Positions 39,301-63,375 of a stretch of 64,000 nucleotides of DNA are shown here, piece after piece. A program made the position numbers and the translations under genes. This DNA comes from Luscinia megarhynchos (Eukaryota > Chordata > Aves > Passeriformes > Turdidae). Below the pieces are notes generated by a model, which worked only from the letters and a program-made list of their open reading frames with translations, was not told where the DNA came from and did no database searches. Within the stretch, counting starts at the first letter, position 1. Every line of letters starts with the position of its first letter. The DNA lies in NCBI GenBank assembly GCA_034336665.1, contig JAPFBE010000003.1, positions 16,594,360 to 16,658,359 on the forward strand, read 5' to 3'.

Positions 39301-42300
39301 ACAGTGAGAATTTGCAGCCTAGATCTTCAGAGGGATTCCAGCACAACTACTGCTACATAATTAAGAATGTTTGTTAGTGTATTACTCACTAGAAAAATTG
39401 AATATACTAAAGCAGGAGAAGGCATGGTTATTCCACACATTTGAGAATAGTCTTGTGTCAGTAGAGTCCCCTGGGCAGAGGGTGTAAAATCCATGTAAAC
39501 AAATACATTCTGATTTCCAGTAGAGAGCCTGACCACTAGAAGTATTGTGGATGTGTCCATACTGCAATCAGTGTGTGACTGCAGCCTGCAGAGACACTCC
39601 AGAGTGAACTTATGGGTAGCAGGTGGTTTGGAGAAAGATGCTGCAGCTTCTCGGGGTGGCCAGCACACTGAATTTTCAAATGGGCTTTGGAACCTTTATT
39701 GATCTATGTGTATGATCTCCTATAGTCTAGCTAGTCTCAAACTACCTTCAGTACATTTACTTAGGTTATACCTCTGTCTTTGTCTTAGGAAAAAGATGCC
39801 ATGAGAACTGACTTGACCATGATCCCACAGCTGGTGACAGAAAGGTGAATAGTCTGACTAAAGCATCACTAAAAATCTCCCACTAAGAATTTTTTCACAT
39901 TTCTACCCTCAACTGTGTATATTTGTGAATATTGCAAATAGTTGCAGCCTTCTAGACAAAACTACTATATTAAAAAATAAATTTACTGTCTACCAAAGCT
40001 AAATACAAGATGCAGAGCTGATCCCACTGGGAAGCTTTTGACCAGGTTTAATGAGAGTTCTTCTACTTGCAGGTACTTTTTGATGACAGTGCATCTCTGC
40101 TATTTTGAGTCAGCCTGAGTTTGGTGCACTGTGAAGAATTGTGCTCTCAGTGATTCAGCTGCAGTGCTGTTAGCAGCATTAGCACAGACAGTGCTGCCAG
40201 CAGAAACCTCAGGAGCAAGGATAACTGGCATGATACTGAGAGCAATACAAAGCTGTTGACAAATACAGCTCTTAGTACCACTGACTGTGCTAAGCAAGGG
40301 TGGAAAGCCTCCTGCAGCTTGCTTGGTACAAGCACAAGTGCAAAGTCATTCTTTGGGCTTTCAGATTGTCTGGCTGAACCAAGGAACACTATGGGAGGCT
40401 GCTGAGTGATGCTGTCTGGCGATGATCCCATGCTAAAAATACAGTGGAAGATAACTGCTAGTCTTTTCAGAGTTTTCCCCTTCAGTTTTCTGTGACTTTT
40501 ATGCTGTGCATATACAGTGCTGAATAGGAAAGAGAGCACCTCATTTTTTCACTGAACCTCAAAGCTTCTTTGGTTTGGTACCGTTTTTGCTCCTAGTTGC
40601 ATTTCTGTGAAGATGTTTCATGGCCCTCACATGCTAGTAATTACAAATTATTAAATCCTAGGGATTTACACATGTTTATACTTCTTATTGAGGACAACTG
40701 ACAATTTATGGGATAAAAACATAACATCTGTTAAATTTTAGAGTCAGTGAACTTCTAGCCTTTTATTCTTCATGCATACTTTCTAATGCAGTATTTTGAA
40801 AGCTGCATTTCAAGGCAAAAATCAAATAGTATCTCCTTTTCCATATGGTGGAAAAGAGAAACGCTTTTCCCCAGTTTATCTCCTGAGTGACTAATGGCCA
40901 TACTTCTGGAGCAGATGTAAGTGAGCATTGTATCTATTCTGAACACTCTTATCACCATTTCCAAGGGGTTTGTAAAGGATGACAAAAAGCTGTGGTACAG
41001 AAATTACTGTGATGGTAGATTAGAATTCCAAGGATTGTGGGGTTTTTCATTTCAGAAACAGTTGCAGTGATTTAAGATGCTGCCAATCCTTACTCTCCTC
41101 ACTACTGAGGCCCAGTTATATTTTCCAAATTTCTTACAAGTAACATTTATGTGATTCTAAGACAATATCATATGAAATCTAGCAGCCTCTGACAGTAATT
41201 TGGATTCTCTTACTAAACTAGATTTCACGTAAAGTAGCTGAAGAACCATTTTGCTCTGCTGATTCCAAAAGGCAGGACATTGAAAATGTGATTGTGTTCA
41301 CCTCTGGCAGGAGGACAACTAAGAGTTGGTCAATACTAGTTTACATTGTTGCAGCTATTTCTTTACTGAATGTGTTTCCAAGACCTAAGCTACAATTTTG
41401 CAAAACCAAAGAGAATAAATACAGAGTTAAACTCTGCAGCTGATCGCCAAGTTAGCTACAGCACAAACATTTTTTAACTGCTGCATAATTTTATTGGCTA
41501 CTAATTGCTTGCAAGCCACTTATATAAATCTAATCAAATAAACCAAAGCTTTCTAAGAATCATAAAAGAAAAACTACTCCCTTTGGCTTGGCTAGATGCA
41601 TTTGTTGAGACAGAGCTCCACTAGACTGATTCAAGCCAGGATAACAAATCCCATATTCCAGATGACAAAACATTTTCCATCAGGCTATCTTTCAGAGGCA
41701 AGTCTCTTATATTGACAATTCCTGTCTTGTGACTAAAATTTATTGCAATTTGAACTGAATACTCTATATTTTCAGAGACAATGAATGTCAGTTTGAAATT
41801 ATTAATAACCTGTTATAACTGAAAAAATGTCAAACCCTAGTGTGCCTAATCTTAGGAGAAAATAATGAAGTATAGATTTTTAAAAGGTCTTTATCAAAAT
41901 TTCTTCATGTGCACTAACAATTGAGAACTTGGGACAATGTATGAAGGTTCCATTTTAATCTGCAGCTGACCTGACACAGCACATCTGCACCTCAGAATAT
42001 ATGCTGCAAGAAGAAGCAGATTGAAATACATATTTACAAGTCATCGTTAAAATGTTTTTGTACTCTGAGTGACCTGCTGAAAGAACTGAGTTTAAATGCC
42101 TGGTTTGGGGGGAGGGGGAGTTTCAGTTTTGACAATTAAATGTATCATTTCTTCATATAAGCTTTGTATTCTCATATAAGCTGTGAGACATTCACCCACC
42201 TTTTTCTCTGGGATATTAGGAGGAAAACTGGTTAGAAAGCAGGAGTAGTAGACTTGGGTAAAAGGCAGGTATCCAGGCAGTTAAAAAGAGGTTCAGTTGA

Positions 42301-45300
42301 CTTCACTGCAGAGTGATAATTAGTTACACTCAAATGATGTCCCTTGAGGTAATGCACTTGAGAGCAAATCTGGCATGCGGCTCAAAGTTTTCCGGGGTCA
42401 TAGCCTAGGATCCTCAGCCAAGTATGCTCAGATGTATTGCAAGTTTCTTTACAGGAAAATGTGGGAAAACTTTTTTTGCCATTACAGCATATAAAGCTAG
42501 GTAACAGAATTACTAGAATTGGTCTGGGTGGAAATCCACAACAGCACCAGAAGAAACAACAGAGCAAAGCAGCAAAGCTGCAGCACAGTGGAAGAGCCAT
42601 TCCCCTCCCTGTTATCTCAGCACTGACAGAGACCATAGTCAAAAAGAACAGAACAGAACAGGCAGCAATCCTATTGAATATTTATGGGGGATAATAATAA
42701 ACAAATTTGTTCAGCAAAAATATTGTTCCATAATAACAGTTGATTCCTAGAGAGTTTAAAAACCTATCCAAACCCACCGACAGAGAGGAACCCAAGAGAT
42801 GTAGGGAGGACCTGAAAGCTATTTGCTGCTGCCTTACATGGCATACAGGTGATCCCAGCAAAACTGGTCAGGCATGCACATCTTAGTGCTTGCAAGTGTG
42901 TGGGCATGAAAGTGTGAGTGGGTAAAATCAATTTACTTAGGGAATTGTAAATTAAAATCATGTCTGGCTATAGTCTTGTATTGTCTTTCGTTGCACTATC
43001 AACCTATGAGGACTATTTATCTCTAGTTATGTAATACTTTGCTGTGGACTTGCTGTTGTCTTGAGCTGAATGGATCACAAATTCTGTTCTGTTCTCACAC
43101 TTCCTTCTGAAATTTCAGGTTTGGGTAATTGTGGGTGAATGGAGTTTTCCAATATATACAGCAAGTCAGACTTTGTTAATCGTTTTGAAAGTGAAATTTG
43201 GCAAGTTTGGTGGAAATTTATGGCGTGATTGCTTATGCAGAGAGAAAGCTGGCTCTGATAACTGTTGAACTCTTGCAAATCAATATCCTGAATTGGTGTG
43301 GTCAGTGCAGATGCTATTTTCATACAGCTGTGTAGAGCAAAATGGCCCAGACATTTCCTCTCAGTTTACCCTTCAGCAAACAAGCAGGACATCACAAGAA
43401 ACACCATGTTTTAGCTATGAGAGATGTGTTTTTCCACATTCCTTTGCTTGTTCTTTCCAAATCTGCTTCGTTTTGAGGAAAAAAGGAAAATTTTGGTGGA
43501 AAGCAATGTGCACATGCACACAAACCCAAACATTTCTTGCCTTCAAAAAAATCTAGAAATATAGCCAATAGCCCACTTGCACAGAACTCCTCAGCTCTTG
43601 CTGGTGTAAAGCTTAGTTAGACATGGCTTAGCCAGCTGATGGCACAGATATCTGGTGCTTCTAGCCCTCACTTTCCCATGAGAGAATTAGTTTCTAGAAT
43701 TCTGTAAGCCCTGTGCGTATTTCAGCATTACTCTATGCAATAAGCCAAATATTAGTTGCTATGCAGTATATTCAGCAGTTTTCATGGAGTCTCTTATTTT
43801 GCTTTTCTCTTTGCTTGGCAGCAACACCTGTGCCAAAAACGGATTGGTTTTGGTCCTCTTTTAATGCAAGTTCTCTCTGCCAGTAAGAATTTCTGAAGTG
43901 ATCAAACATGATTCTTTTAGCAGAAAGGGTCAAAGACGCATTGGTAGTCTGTGTCTTATGCTGAAAGATCAGCTAATGGGCATTATCAAAGTCCTGCTGC
44001 ATTCTAAACACAAATTAATGAGAATCCTGAATAAAACTTTGACCTCCTGTATGGCACCAGCTCCCAAACCATCTCGGCTGCCCAACCCTTGCAAGATTTC
44101 AATTGCAGCAGCTGATTTCTCATTTTCCTCTGAGACAGTACCTACTTTGGCACTTCTTCAGGCTTCCTGTAAGCTGCTGTTATCCCAGGAGAAAAGAGGG
44201 GCAAGCTGATGTCTGAAAAAAACCCCAGGCATCATGGCTTATTATTACATGCTGTCCTACCCCACTCAGAACAGGTCTTCATACAGACTTGATTTTGCAT
44301 TGTTATGTGAACAACACATAAATGCCATTATCAGTTACTTAGAAAAATGCTACTTAAATAAAATGTATTTCAAGGATTCTGTTATATTAAAAAAGCTTTA
44401 TTGTCTTCATGGCATACTTTTGAGTCTTAAGAATGAATTACAAGTGTGACCTGACCCTGATGGAGTTTAGTGTTCTTTTATCCCTTCTTAGGAGGTGAGT
44501 TTTGTGCTTTCAGTTTTGGAATTACTTTTTTTTCCCCCTTGCTACTAAATGCTCATGTTGCTACTTACTTGTACTGTATTACAAAAGCTTTGTTAAATAA
44601 ATGTGCCTGGGATTTGTGGTGAAAGGGGGGGAAAATTTATTATCCTTAATTTTTGTAGCAGTTCAGTCCCAATGAAACTGGGATTATTCTGTGACCCACC
44701 CTCTCTGACCATATATAAGCCTTAAGAGACACAAATGCCTCACTGCAGGAGAGGCTGTGGGTAGCTGTACCAGCCAAGGAAAAGTCTGAGGGAAGAACCA
44801 GATTTCACTTCTCTGGGGCCCTCCTTTTCCCTGTGGTTGATTGTGAGAATGTGCTACATTACCCCTTAACAACCTGTGGTAATTTCTTCCCTTCCCTTTC
44901 TCTAAGTGTATGGAGACTGGGGAGTGTTTCCACATTTCAGCCCACTTCAACTTCTTGTGTTCAAGATGTTACCAGAATATTTCTCTTCTGAACTCTTCTG
45001 TGGGATCTGAAAGCATGCTAGGCCTTAATAAAACACATACAAGATCAATAGTATACTGCCCCTAGATATTTCCACTGCTGAGCCAAGTAAGTGGAGAAGA
45101 GACTGATGAATGACTCCATGGCCACACATGGGAAAGAGAGAAAAGTATTTCCAAATGTTCTGTTAAAACCTGTAACATATTTTTTAAAATTCTCACATTT
45201 CAAGTCAAAATCCCCTGAGACAGAATTTCTGACCTTCACTATCTTTAACTGTGTGTTTCCATATGTGCCACTGCCAAAATGCTGAGTAGGCATTAGAGAT

Positions 45301-48300
45301 ATACTTTCAGTACATCATTTTAACTTATTAGATGCTTACTGTGAATCCAGATATTTTGCTCTGAAATTGGTGCAATTTCATTGCAAATACTGCAGAGCAC
45401 ATACTGCTACCTAAGCAAATGCCACTGAGACATTACAGATGATTAGATACCAACATGTTTAACAAATACAAGCAAAGAGCATTTAAAGGTCTGCCAAAAA
45501 GCTATCTATATTCCTTTCAACAAAAAATATCAAAAAACCAACTTACTTTATATCTAACACTAGCAAATAGTACCATGGAATAGAGGTGGATCTGTAGAGT
45601 AAAACAATTGTTTTTGAGGACCTTGACTCCATGCTAAATATATTTGATGGGGGTGTTAATAATTTTAGATTCTCTTTTGTCTGGTTCTGTATATCTGACT
45701 CCTTCATTGGCAGGTGGGACATATCTCTGATTTAGTTTCTCTGAAGAAGGATTCAGTGGTCAGTGCTCTGTGACTAGTCTGCAGTGGAAACCATAGTGCT
45801 CTAAGTGGGGACAATCACAAGGTTTGCTTCAAAGTTCATTCCTGGTCCAAACTAAAACGTTAATGTTAACACCACAAGACTTGCACTCAGGGTTCTGACA
45901 CAACTCCTTTGAGAGGCAACCAAATTACCAGATATGACCAACCCAGACTTATCTCAAAAGCTATGTACCCCTTTTTCTTACTTGCTTGTTTCATCCAGAC
46001 ACAGCTCTCCCATAAGTATTCACAAAGCCACATTGTGGCTCTTTCAAATTCAAATTTCAACTCTCTTTCTATATTTTCTTTGCTGCCATGGAGGTTGCAA
46101 CCATGAGAACTGCTTATTTTGCTCACCAAAAATTGCCACCTTGCACTGCCCCGTCTTCCTGTATCCAAATGTCTTGTTGTCAGAATCCAAGAGAAAGACA
46201 GATCTTCAGGTCAATAACTGGCATCTCCCTTCGGTGTCTGCAGAGTGTTGACAGAATGAGGTGCTGCTCTGTGCTTGTGGCATGGAGATGTTACAGTAAC
46301 ACATAACTAACAACAGAGCCATTCTGACATCCAACCTACATCTGCATCACTCCTACAAACACAAAATGAGGTTATTCACACCCTCCTTAACCTCCCATGT
46401 GCAATGGTTTTTAAAGTAAGAAAGAGCCAAAAATGACTTTTCACACAGAAATATGTTATCATATAATCTATATTGGCCTCCCTAAGCCTCAGCAAAAAAC
46501 AGGTCCTTCCTAAGAAACAGGGCAAAGGTGTTATGTTAACAGTTATCACTGCTCTACTCTCACTGCCCACTGTGCCTCACAGCAGAGAATCATGGAAAGA
46601 CAAAACACTAAAGCCAAATGTTAGCATTCTGGGCATGGGGCTAGAAATCTGAGCTAGTATTAGCAGTCAGCAGTTCTGATTTCCTAAATTACTTTGGCCA
46701 AGTTGCTTAGGCCTTGTTTACATTAGATTTCCAGCTGTATGGAGAAATAATTCAAATATGAAAGCTTAGATTTTTCTATAACCCCTAGTGCTAGGGATTT
46801 CCTCAGCTGATGGATGCTTAGTCTCAGATACCTTTTAAAGAGGCTCTCTGCAATATCTCAAATCACAAGATGCTTTTAAAATTCAGGTTGTTTTAAATTT
46901 GATCCAGTTGTGCTGCCTCTCAGCAAAGCAGCAATTTTGTTAAACCCTTTTCCTTTAAGAAAACCTCTTTGAAGAATACTTTAAATGCATGTCAAATAAG
47001 GTCTCAACGGTGTCCCATGATAATGTGAGTTCCTGTACTTGTATTTAGCTCAGTTGTCTCCCACTGAAGTCCTAATTATATATCCTGCTTATACCAGTAA
47101 TTAACTAGGAATTTTAAAACTTTTCTCTCATGCCAGCAAATGAAAGCATGTGAATGGAGTTTTCACCTTCTTTCTCATGTTCTGCATCTGCAGAAAACAG
47201 ACAAGTGGCAGAGAGACAATACTCCTAGCTGGGTATTCCACAGAACTGAACACTCCAGACTTGGCAGTGAACCAGCAGTAGAGAGCTACAACTATTGACT
47301 TGCATAGCCCATGGTGCAGTCTCACAACTGGTGCAAAATAATCTGAAACCAGAATCTGAATGAACCATCCCTGCTCTTGCCCATGGCTATGTCCTCCCCA
47401 TGGTGCTAGGTTTAAAACCAGGAAGATATGCAATGAGTATGCCCAGTCTGTTCATCTGACTTGAAATCAACTCTGCAAAAAACCCAAAATTCAGCTACCC
47501 TGGGGATCTGATTCAGCTCCCCATTGACCTCGTGAATGTTAGCACTGGGCAGAGCAGAAGAGTGGTAAGAGGGAAGACCAGCTAATATTATTATGGTCTT
47601 TGACTCAAACTGTTCATAAAAACATCCTCTGAAATATTTAGCAAAATGGCATTAGGCCCACTGAACTGGTGCACAGGGAATATAAAAATGTGTCAAGTAC
47701 TGGTAACAATAAGGCCCCTTTTCTCCCATTTCTGAATATGTGGCTACACCACTTCAGCTGAGTCACCGCTGGGAGTAACTAGCAGAAACAGCAGTAACAT
47801 TTATTTGCTTGGGTACCCATCACTTTTAGAACTGACTACAGAAATGTAAACAGCCACCAACCTGGTCTCAGCAGATCTGTCTGCCTGTTCCTTCTTCCCT
47901 TACATGATGTCTACACTGTGAATCTATAGTTCCTCTGGCCCCAGCCTCCGCCTCTCAAAGTAAAAAGCTGCACCTGTGTACAGGACTGTAGTTCTTGGTA
48001 CTTCAAACCCTTGGAAAGAAAACAATATAAAAATCAAGATCTCTAGGGGTTCCAAAGACTGCACGTGAGGGTCTTCTGCCATAATGATGGAGTAAATCAA
48101 ACAGCATAAACAGAAATCCTCATTGCCACAAAAACAGGATCAGTGAGCTGAAACAACTTGGCATGGTTCCTGTCTCAGTGGATTCACCTCTGAGATATCC
48201 TGAACTTTGAAGATAATCCCATTATTAATTGCTTCAAATCTCAAAAGAGTAAGAGTGAAGAATACAGAGAGAAACCATATGGTGACCTCAGAGAGGTATC

Positions 48301-51300
48301 TGAAAAAGAAGGCCAGGCAGCTCAGGTGGGGAGAGACATTCCCAAAGATTAGAAGGCAAGAACAGAGATCACTTTCCTTCACTGCATACTCGCATACTTG
48401 AATATTTGCAGAGGCTTTTAAGCCCTAGAGTGAAAGTTGAAAAGGAAATGGATTATAATAAACAACTCCCTTTCACCTTCTTTGGCATGAAAGGCTGAGA
48501 CTTTCCTGTGCATATCATTGAGAGCAGCAGTTTGCCTTGACTCCTTTCCATATAACTGAAAACAGCAGTGTCTGGATTACAGTCTCCTCTGATTCCTGTG
48601 ACCCAGACACAGACTTGGAACTACCCAATTTGTGCTCCCCAAGTTCTTCCAAGATCACAAAGAGAGAGGCCAAGGCAACACACAACAAGGAACTCCATTA
48701 AGCCAAGTGCTGGAAGCTTCAGAAGTCAGAATTCTCCTTCAATTTTATTGAAAATTTCCCGGTTGGCATTAATTTAAGCATTTGTACTTCTAGTAAAATA
48801 GATTGTTTGTTGTAAAAATTTGCATATCTGCTACATCTATCAAAAAGCCCAAGTATTTTCTGCTGAGCAAAATATTTTCTGCCATTTCTTTTAATATCCC
48901 TACAGGTCTGCAACTCCACATATGGGTAATAACCTGTCCAGGCCAGAGACTGCAGAGCTACAGCAGACTATACAATGAAAACATATATTGGAAATAATAT
49001 AGCATGAAAAACAGCACATACTGCAGCACTGTTTCATAAGATGACCTGTTAAAAACTACTCACACATTCCCCTGTTCTTCTGTAATTCAACCAGTTTCAG
49101 TACTCTGCAAAATTAATAAAAGTGTACCAAGCCAGTTATATAAACATTGATATCTATTTCTCAAATAATCTACCTGCTATTCTGCATGGAATTATTAAAA
49201 AAAAAACGTGTAGAAAATGCTAAACAAATATCACAGAGCACAGAAATAGTCCAGAAAGCCCAGTTGTTGAGGGAATATTGCCATGTCCATGTAAGCAACA
49301 AAAAAGTGTTCAGCAGGGTTGGATTAGTCTTAGTTCAGTGCAGTGCTACTTTGGGATGTGAATGAGGGACTTGTTATATGAGAACAAGCTTGGTTTGTAC
49401 CTTACAGAATAAACATATTCCACTTCAAAGGTAAAACACTCTATATTCCTGAATACTGAAGCAATCCACAAGACTGCTATAGGATTTCCTCTTGTTTGCA
49501 GCTTGAAATTCAATACAATCTACAGCAGTTAGCTGAAAGTGTGACAAACAGTGCTAGTTATCCAAACCCTGAGCTCATACAGCATCCCAATGGTGAGAGC
49601 AATGCCACCTAGAAGGTGCAAGAGGAGCATTTGTCTACATCGCTGGATATAATCCCAGTGAGTCACGCTTTCCCCTAAGTACTGACATGCCCATAAATGC
49701 TCTTTATTCAATGCAAAGCAAAAGCTGCCATTTGCACATGGCTGTGCAGCACACAGATGTTGCACATCAGGGTAAAACACAGTCACAGCTATTTAGAGGT
49801 GAACTATTGGAGACGTGCTGTCTGCTGTCATTAGACAAATCCCATGTCACAGAGAACATGTCCAAGATATGGCTGCAGCTCAAGATTTTTTGTGGCAGCA
49901 GGATATTGGTTAGGTGTGATTGATGCTGGGGAGATGATAATTGCCAGGTAAATAAAAAAAAGAATATTGGATGAGCAGTGGGGAAAATAAGTATGGTCAC
50001 ATTTCAAGAAATTCTGAGTAAATGATTGCATCAATTAAAATGAAGTGTGCTTTTCTCATCTACATGTTTTTAAAAAATCATGCTTTATTCCAAACAGGCT
50101 ACTGAAACTATGCAATGACAGCAAATATATTAGAGTATAGTAACTGTTGGGGATGCTATTTTACTCTTCCAATGAGCAGTTTGGGGGTTTTGTGCAAACT
50201 TGTTTTACTCTACACAATTTTCTGACTGAGATGGTCATTCACAGTAATACCAACACCTACTTGCTGAGTTATGCTAAGAACATCCACCACCTCTGCATAA
50301 TATATAAGAGACAGAAGCAACAGCAAGCCAGCTAATTCTTTGCAGAATAAATAAATCAGCATACATGTCTTCAAGCTAAAATTAACAAGTGCATATAATT
50401 ATTCATAAATATATCTGCAATTTGAGGCACGATACAGCACATACAATTGAGAATGCAGGAGACAGTGTTTTCTTACTGAAATGAAGATGCAGTATTTGAT
50501 GCTTAGGTTTGAAAGAAGTATAGCTTAATAAAAATGAAGCTTATGATTCAAGTCACTCTTTCACTTCAGAACTAATTTATGGTGCATTTTACACATACTG
50601 CAAATGATGAACAACAGCCTCGGGTAATTGCTTTCCTTACAAAGTGTGGGAATCAAAGGATACATTTTTAGATGTGTGGCCACAGATATGACCACACCAA
50701 TGAATTGCAAATAGCAGACATGAGAGTCAATGATGTGCTGTCTTTAATAGATGTAGTGTTATAAATTGTCTCTTCCATGACAAATCTCAATGGGAGAAGA
50801 ACACTTAATAACAGGATTTTTGGTGCATAGATTTAAATGAAAAGAAAATGTGGTTGTGTGCAAGTGAAATTGTTAACAAGGAGAAGAGAACTGTGCTGGT
50901 CACTTACCAACTATTTTGACATCTAGATGTAACAGATTTTGTCCACCAAAGCTAGTACTAGTTCTGGAACCTATCCAACTTTATTTCCAGATCCTAAACA
51001 GAGCTGGCAAAAATTTGTGGAGGGTTGGGGAGCAATTCTTCATTTATAGTTCAGCCAAGCCCTACATGACATCATTGAAGAAGAATTTTGTCCATCATTT
51101 TTAAAAGCTTATTCACATTTTCCCTATCATATTCCAGGTAAGCTCTGGTCACAAATACTGCTGTTTACAGCAAAATCACGAAGAGCATCACAGCCAAATG
51201 TGTAGACATGCTTCATCTTTCAAGGGGATACATAATCACCCTTCTGGGAGAGCTAACAAAGGTCACTTAAAGCCAGGAAGCCTGACAGAGATTTCCTTTA

Positions 51301-52290
51301 TCCATTATCTGAAGTTTAAGTGATCAATGCTCTGTAACAACATACAGGCTCTGAAAGGTTCAGTCTTCACTCTGAAAACATTTTAGGAAGGCCTCAGCAC
51401 TTTGTAGGAGTAGACACATACTTGGCAGCCAACACCAAAGCATCGAGTAAGCAGTGCCAAAGGGAAGCTGGTGCCACATCTGGCAGAACAAGGCCCTGTG
51501 TCTGTGTTAACTCATGCACTCCTATGGAGCTGACTACTGTACAGCTCCCATGCAATTGAACAGGATTCCCATTTTAAATAAGTAAGCCATGCATAGGTAC
51601 AATTCCAATCTGTGCAGGCTAAGAAGATTAATATATACCTATTTAACTTCCCAAAAGATGTCTGTTTTTTACCACTCTGGTCAGAAAGGCAATGGTTTAT
51701 TAGGAAAAGCTTCCCGTTGGAGGAGCTGGCTGCCTTCCTCAACCTTATTCTCTGATTCCCATGCTACAACCTTTGGCTGCTCTTACCAGCCTTGGAGTCT
51801 CCTGCCTTTGCTAGACATAAACATTTTCCAGAACTGGATTCCTTTTTTGAAAAACTGGGGTCCAGACCCTAGAAGGCTCAGTCTATGAAGAGTGTCCTCA
51901 TAGAGGGGAAATTAAAATTAAATGCCTGCTATTATTTGGCTGCTTCCCTCTCTCTCCTGCCATCATCTATAGCTGAACACAGTGAGCTCCACTTCAGAGT
52001 TGATTCCGTTCCCTTCTGGGACTCCAGACATATGAGCCTTAGTGATTCATCTCTGTGAGTTTAACACTGAAGCAAGGATTCATCTTAAGACTGTAAGTCA
52101 AAACATGGCCAGGAAACACATGCTATTTGAAGACAAAAAGTTCCTTTGAATATTTAAAGGCATTTGGGAGAATCTAACCTGACTCTTAACTGCCTCTATT
52201 TCCATTATTGTTCTGGAAAGTGTTATTAACTGTAAGAAAGATCTACCCTGGTTAAGGCGAGCACTGTTCATTGAAAGCAATTAAATCAAA

Positions 52291-52430
52291 TCATAGAATC
52301 ATAGAATGGTTTGAGTTGGAAGGGACCTTAAAGATTAATGTTACAATGCCCCTGACCAGGGCAGGGACACCTTCCACTAGAACAGGTCGCTCAGAGCTCC
52401 ATCCAGCTGGCCTTAAACAATCTTTTGTCT
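52291..52430 (-). mobile_element. CR1 LINE 3' fragment (minus orientation)
   Basis: It starts with tcatagaatcatagaatgg, two copies of the CR1 terminal octamer in reverse complement. It continues through ttggaagggaccttaaag, cagggacaccttccactag and ccatccagctggcctta. It is 5' truncated after about 140 bp, as is usual for CR1. Confidence 0.92.
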
Positions 52431-52770
52431 ACTGACAGCTGAAAGGAGAGATGAGCAGGGCTGGGCAGGCATGGTGGTAAGGCTGAATGTTTGATTTGGA
52501 TGGTGGTAGGGCCGTATGTTTGATTTGTCCGTGGCTGCCCAAACAAAGCCAGGGAATGAGACACCACCACGGACCCCATCAGAGTGATAGAATTCAAAAT
52601 TCGGGCAGTTCAGTAATGCAGTTCAGTGCCTTCCATGCCAAAACTACAACGAAAAATAGTTCAAACATACATGTCTTCTAGAAAATTAAGCAATATTCAG
52701 AACCATTGCTGAAAAAACAGTAACTATTCAGCTGTGGCCACTGCAACCATTTTTACTTACAGATTTATTT

Positions 52771-52867
52771 ACCTGGTCTAGTGGAAGGCATGCCTGCCCA
52801 ACAGGGTAGTAGGAACGAGCTGATCTTTAAAGTCCCTTCCAACCCAAACCATTCAATGATTCTATCA
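52771..52867 (+). mobile_element. CR1 LINE 3' fragment (plus orientation)
   Basis: It opens with acctggtctagtggaaggc and closes with cttccaacccaaaccattc and atgattctatc, the CR1 3' tail in forward sense. About 97 bp remain. It faces the opposite way to the copy at 52,291-52,430, and the minisatellite begins about 135 bp further on. Confidence 0.9.
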
Positions 52868-52990
52868 TTTCTAGTTGCGAAGGAGGATTAACATCCAAGT
52901 TTTGGTAATTTACGGTTCATTAGGCAAGACATAATTAACAGAAGTGCCCTCGGAGGCGCTGCTTTACCCACAGCCCCACCTCGCGGCTAA

Positions 52991-62822
<9,832 letters not shown>

Positions 62823-63145
62823 GGAATGTAACTTCTCTTCTTTAAGGAACTACTGGAAATGACATAGTCAAATTCTATTATTACTGTATACATAAAGCCC
62901 TGGGAAAAAAAAATAACTCAAAACCAAATACCAAACCAAAACCCCCCAATCACTGGGCAGAAGCATTACAGCAAAACAAGAATATTCCTAATCAAATTAA
63001 GCAAAAAACTTGTATAATCAAGTTGTCATGTGATACCCCTGGATCTGTGGGCACTTTAAGCTGCTACATACTGTACAGCAATTAGCTTAAGAGAAAATAA
63101 GATGACTCTGTCTATATTTGTAAATCAACTTAGTGTGTTCCTGTA

Positions 63146-63151
63146 AATAAA
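63146..63151 (+). terminator. RBBP7: Poly(A) signal, proximal candidate
   Basis: A canonical AATAAA about 325 bases after the stop, with a T-rich element (ccccctttttatt) about 50 bases downstream. Confidence 0.55.
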
Positions 63152-63264
63152 ATGGTCATATCCTCACTCTTCACACATAGAAACTGTATAAACTCCCCCC
63201 TTTTTATTAATGGGTAAAAAGAGCTTTTCACTTTTACACACCAGTTTTGGATTGGTTTTGCATA

Positions 63265-63270
63265 AATAAA
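63265..63270 (+). terminator. RBBP7: Poly(A) signal, distal candidate
   Basis: A canonical AATAAA followed within about 35 bases by a T/G-rich stretch (cttggtttggtt) suited to cleavage-factor binding. Confidence 0.55.
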
Positions 63271-63375
63271 TTATATTGAAGAAAAAAAAAAAGCTTGGTT
63301 TGGTTAATGTGCACTGGTATAAGTCGAATGCCTTCTTGCATTCAGTAATAGAATAAATGTAATTGCTCCCTGGTG

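Larger units (their letters stand above)
34447..52290. other. Intergenic sequence between REPS2 and RBBP7, distal part
   Basis: About 18 kb of AT-rich unique sequence with simple repeats near 35.2 and 36.3 kb and poly-T runs near 36.6 and 37.5 kb. I found no splice-bounded exon, RNA gene or intact transposon. Frames of up to 130 codons exist on both strands (for example 40,147-40,539 minus) but resemble no family I know and are within chance length. Confidence 0.6.
62823..63375 (+). other. RBBP7: RBBP7 3' UTR
   Basis: AT-rich sequence follows the stop. It has A/C-rich runs near 62,905-62,950 and three AATAAA signals at 63,146-63,151, 63,265-63,270 and 63,352-63,357. The first, in ctgtaaataaaatgg, and the second are the likeliest poly(A) signals. 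An A run just after the second is genomic. The end is approximate. Confidence 0.65.

Noticed and set aside
40147..40539. 130-codon minus-strand frame with a hydrophobic C-terminus
   Set aside because: I see no family resemblance and no promoter or splice context. The hydrophobicity reflects T-rich codons.
49529..49786. 85-codon minus-strand frame with Cys-rich and membrane-like parts
   Set aside because: It is short, isolated, without splice signals in the right phase, and unlike any family I know.
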